NCBI GenBank assembly: GCA_044344145.1
Contig: JBIJDM010000071.1
Span: 1-11,631, forward strand
DNA from: JBAXGE01 sp044344145
GTDB lineage: Bacteria > Planctomycetota > Phycisphaerae > WQYP01
Direction: 5' to 3'
DNA: 11,631 nt
The notes under the pieces were generated by a model. That model made no database searches. It worked only from the letters and a program-made list of their open reading frames with translations, and had not been told where the DNA came from. The translations under genes and the position numbers were made by a program. Positions 11,276-11,631 of the stretch are shown here, one piece after another. Position 1 is the first letter of the stretch, and each line of letters starts with the position of its first letter.

Positions 11276-11631
11276 TCATTGCCCCGGTTCCACCGTTTCG
11301 TCAGCATTGGGATCAATCGGGAATGCTGCCGGAGCGCGGGGATCAATCCGCGTGACTAGCACAATAGCTGCGCCAATAAGTAAGACCAGTGTACCCAGCA
11401 GCAGGCCGTATAGATCGGTGCCGTAGCGTTCCCGCAGTTGGCCCAGCACATTGGGGCCGACGAAGCCGCCCCCCAGGTTGCCCAAACTGTTGACCAGCGC
11501 AATGCCCGCGGCGGCCGCAGCCCCGGTGAGAATATGCGGCGGCATGGTCCAGAATGGTCCCAGCGTGCCCCAGATGCCGATCCCACCGATGGACAGACCT
11601 GTCAATGTAACGACCAGCGCAGGGGTGCCCT
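11276..11631 (-). CDS. MFS transporter, C-terminal part (5' end beyond window)
   Basis: The minus-strand frame is open to the window edge and ends at TGA 11278-11276, giving about 117 C-terminal residues. The sequence GTPALVVTLTGLSIGGIGIWGTLGPFWTMPPHILTGAAAAAGIALVNSLGNLGGGFVGPNVLGQLRERYG is typical of the second half of anion:cation-symporter (ACS) type major facilitator proteins. In these, GPFW..P...L.G.AAA.GIA.INS.GNLGGF.GP is a well-known run through helices 10 and 11. The last helix, YGLLLGTLVLLIGAAIVLV, is followed by a short charged tail. ACS members import organic acids such as sugar acids or tartrate; the substrate here cannot be told from this fragment. The N-terminal half is not seen, so gene integrity is not established. 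Confidence 0.88.
   Translation of the reverse strand, partial: GTPALVVTLTGLSIGGIGIWGTLGPFWTMPPHILTGAAAAAGIALVNSLGNLGGGFVGPNVLGQLRERYGTDLYGLLLGTLVLLIGAAIVLVTRIDPRAPAAFPIDPNADETVEPGQ

Overview
The window looks like a bacterial chromosome fragment, most likely from the Planctomycetota (Phycisphaerae-like). The main clue is the membrane protein at 9208-9741, which ends in a four-cysteine tail CVKCGYDLRATPERCPECG. I know this CxxCGYDLRATPxRCPECG signature mainly from planctomycetes, so the placement is an inference from one motif.

Layout. (1) 1-2300 is conserved housekeeping DNA: a TerC/Alx-type membrane protein on the minus strand (cut by the left edge), tRNA-Ser(GCT) on the minus strand, a BAX inhibitor-1 family membrane protein, and tRNA-Pro(GGG). 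Sigma70-like promoters can be read for both tRNAs and for the BAX-inhibitor gene. (2) 2300-6000 is an accessory stretch of small, unrelated, mostly unnamed genes: a 104-aa protein, a 147-aa protein, a GNAT acetyltransferase, a frameshifted gene with a DUF6985-like tail, and a lipoprotein with a GyrI/AraC-effector-like domain. (3) 6000-8600 holds three metabolic genes: a nitroreductase with a structured leader, a TIM-barrel sugar-phosphate isomerase/epimerase-like protein, and a VOC (glyoxalase-fold) protein. (4) 8600-10430 is again small orphan genes: an 80-aa two-helix membrane protein, the zinc-ribbon membrane protein, and an unknown 197-aa protein. (5) 10500-11631 on the minus strand holds a DinB-like protein and the C-terminal end of an MFS transporter (cut by the right edge).

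The most unusual signal is a dispersed intergenic repeat that punctuates regions 2-4. Its full form is a promoter module TTTACA-N17-GAYAAT (or TACAAT). The 17-base spacer, which sigma factor would not constrain, is itself conserved (GGGCGGTTCAAACGGGC-like). In three copies an inverted partner GTTTGAAC lies exactly 20 bases after the CAAAC end of the first arm, so the -10 sits between two arms. Two copies are immediately preceded by a hairpin closing with GATGGCC/GGCCATC. Good copies lie at about 2347, 4294, 5103, 8796 and 9760, a diverged one at 8042, and a degenerate inverted one at 8617-8651. Each plus-strand copy sits just upstream of a separate gene. A second, related 70-base repeat (2813-2880 and 5904-5973) joins the same GCGGTTCAAACG...GGACAATCACC core to a terminator-like hairpin. 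It lies 58 and 57 bases after the stop of two of the module-driven genes and could be a terminator, an attenuator or a tiny RNA gene.

No insertion sequence, integrase, CRISPR array, rRNA or replication origin was seen. Most assignments rest on reading motifs by eye, with no database search.
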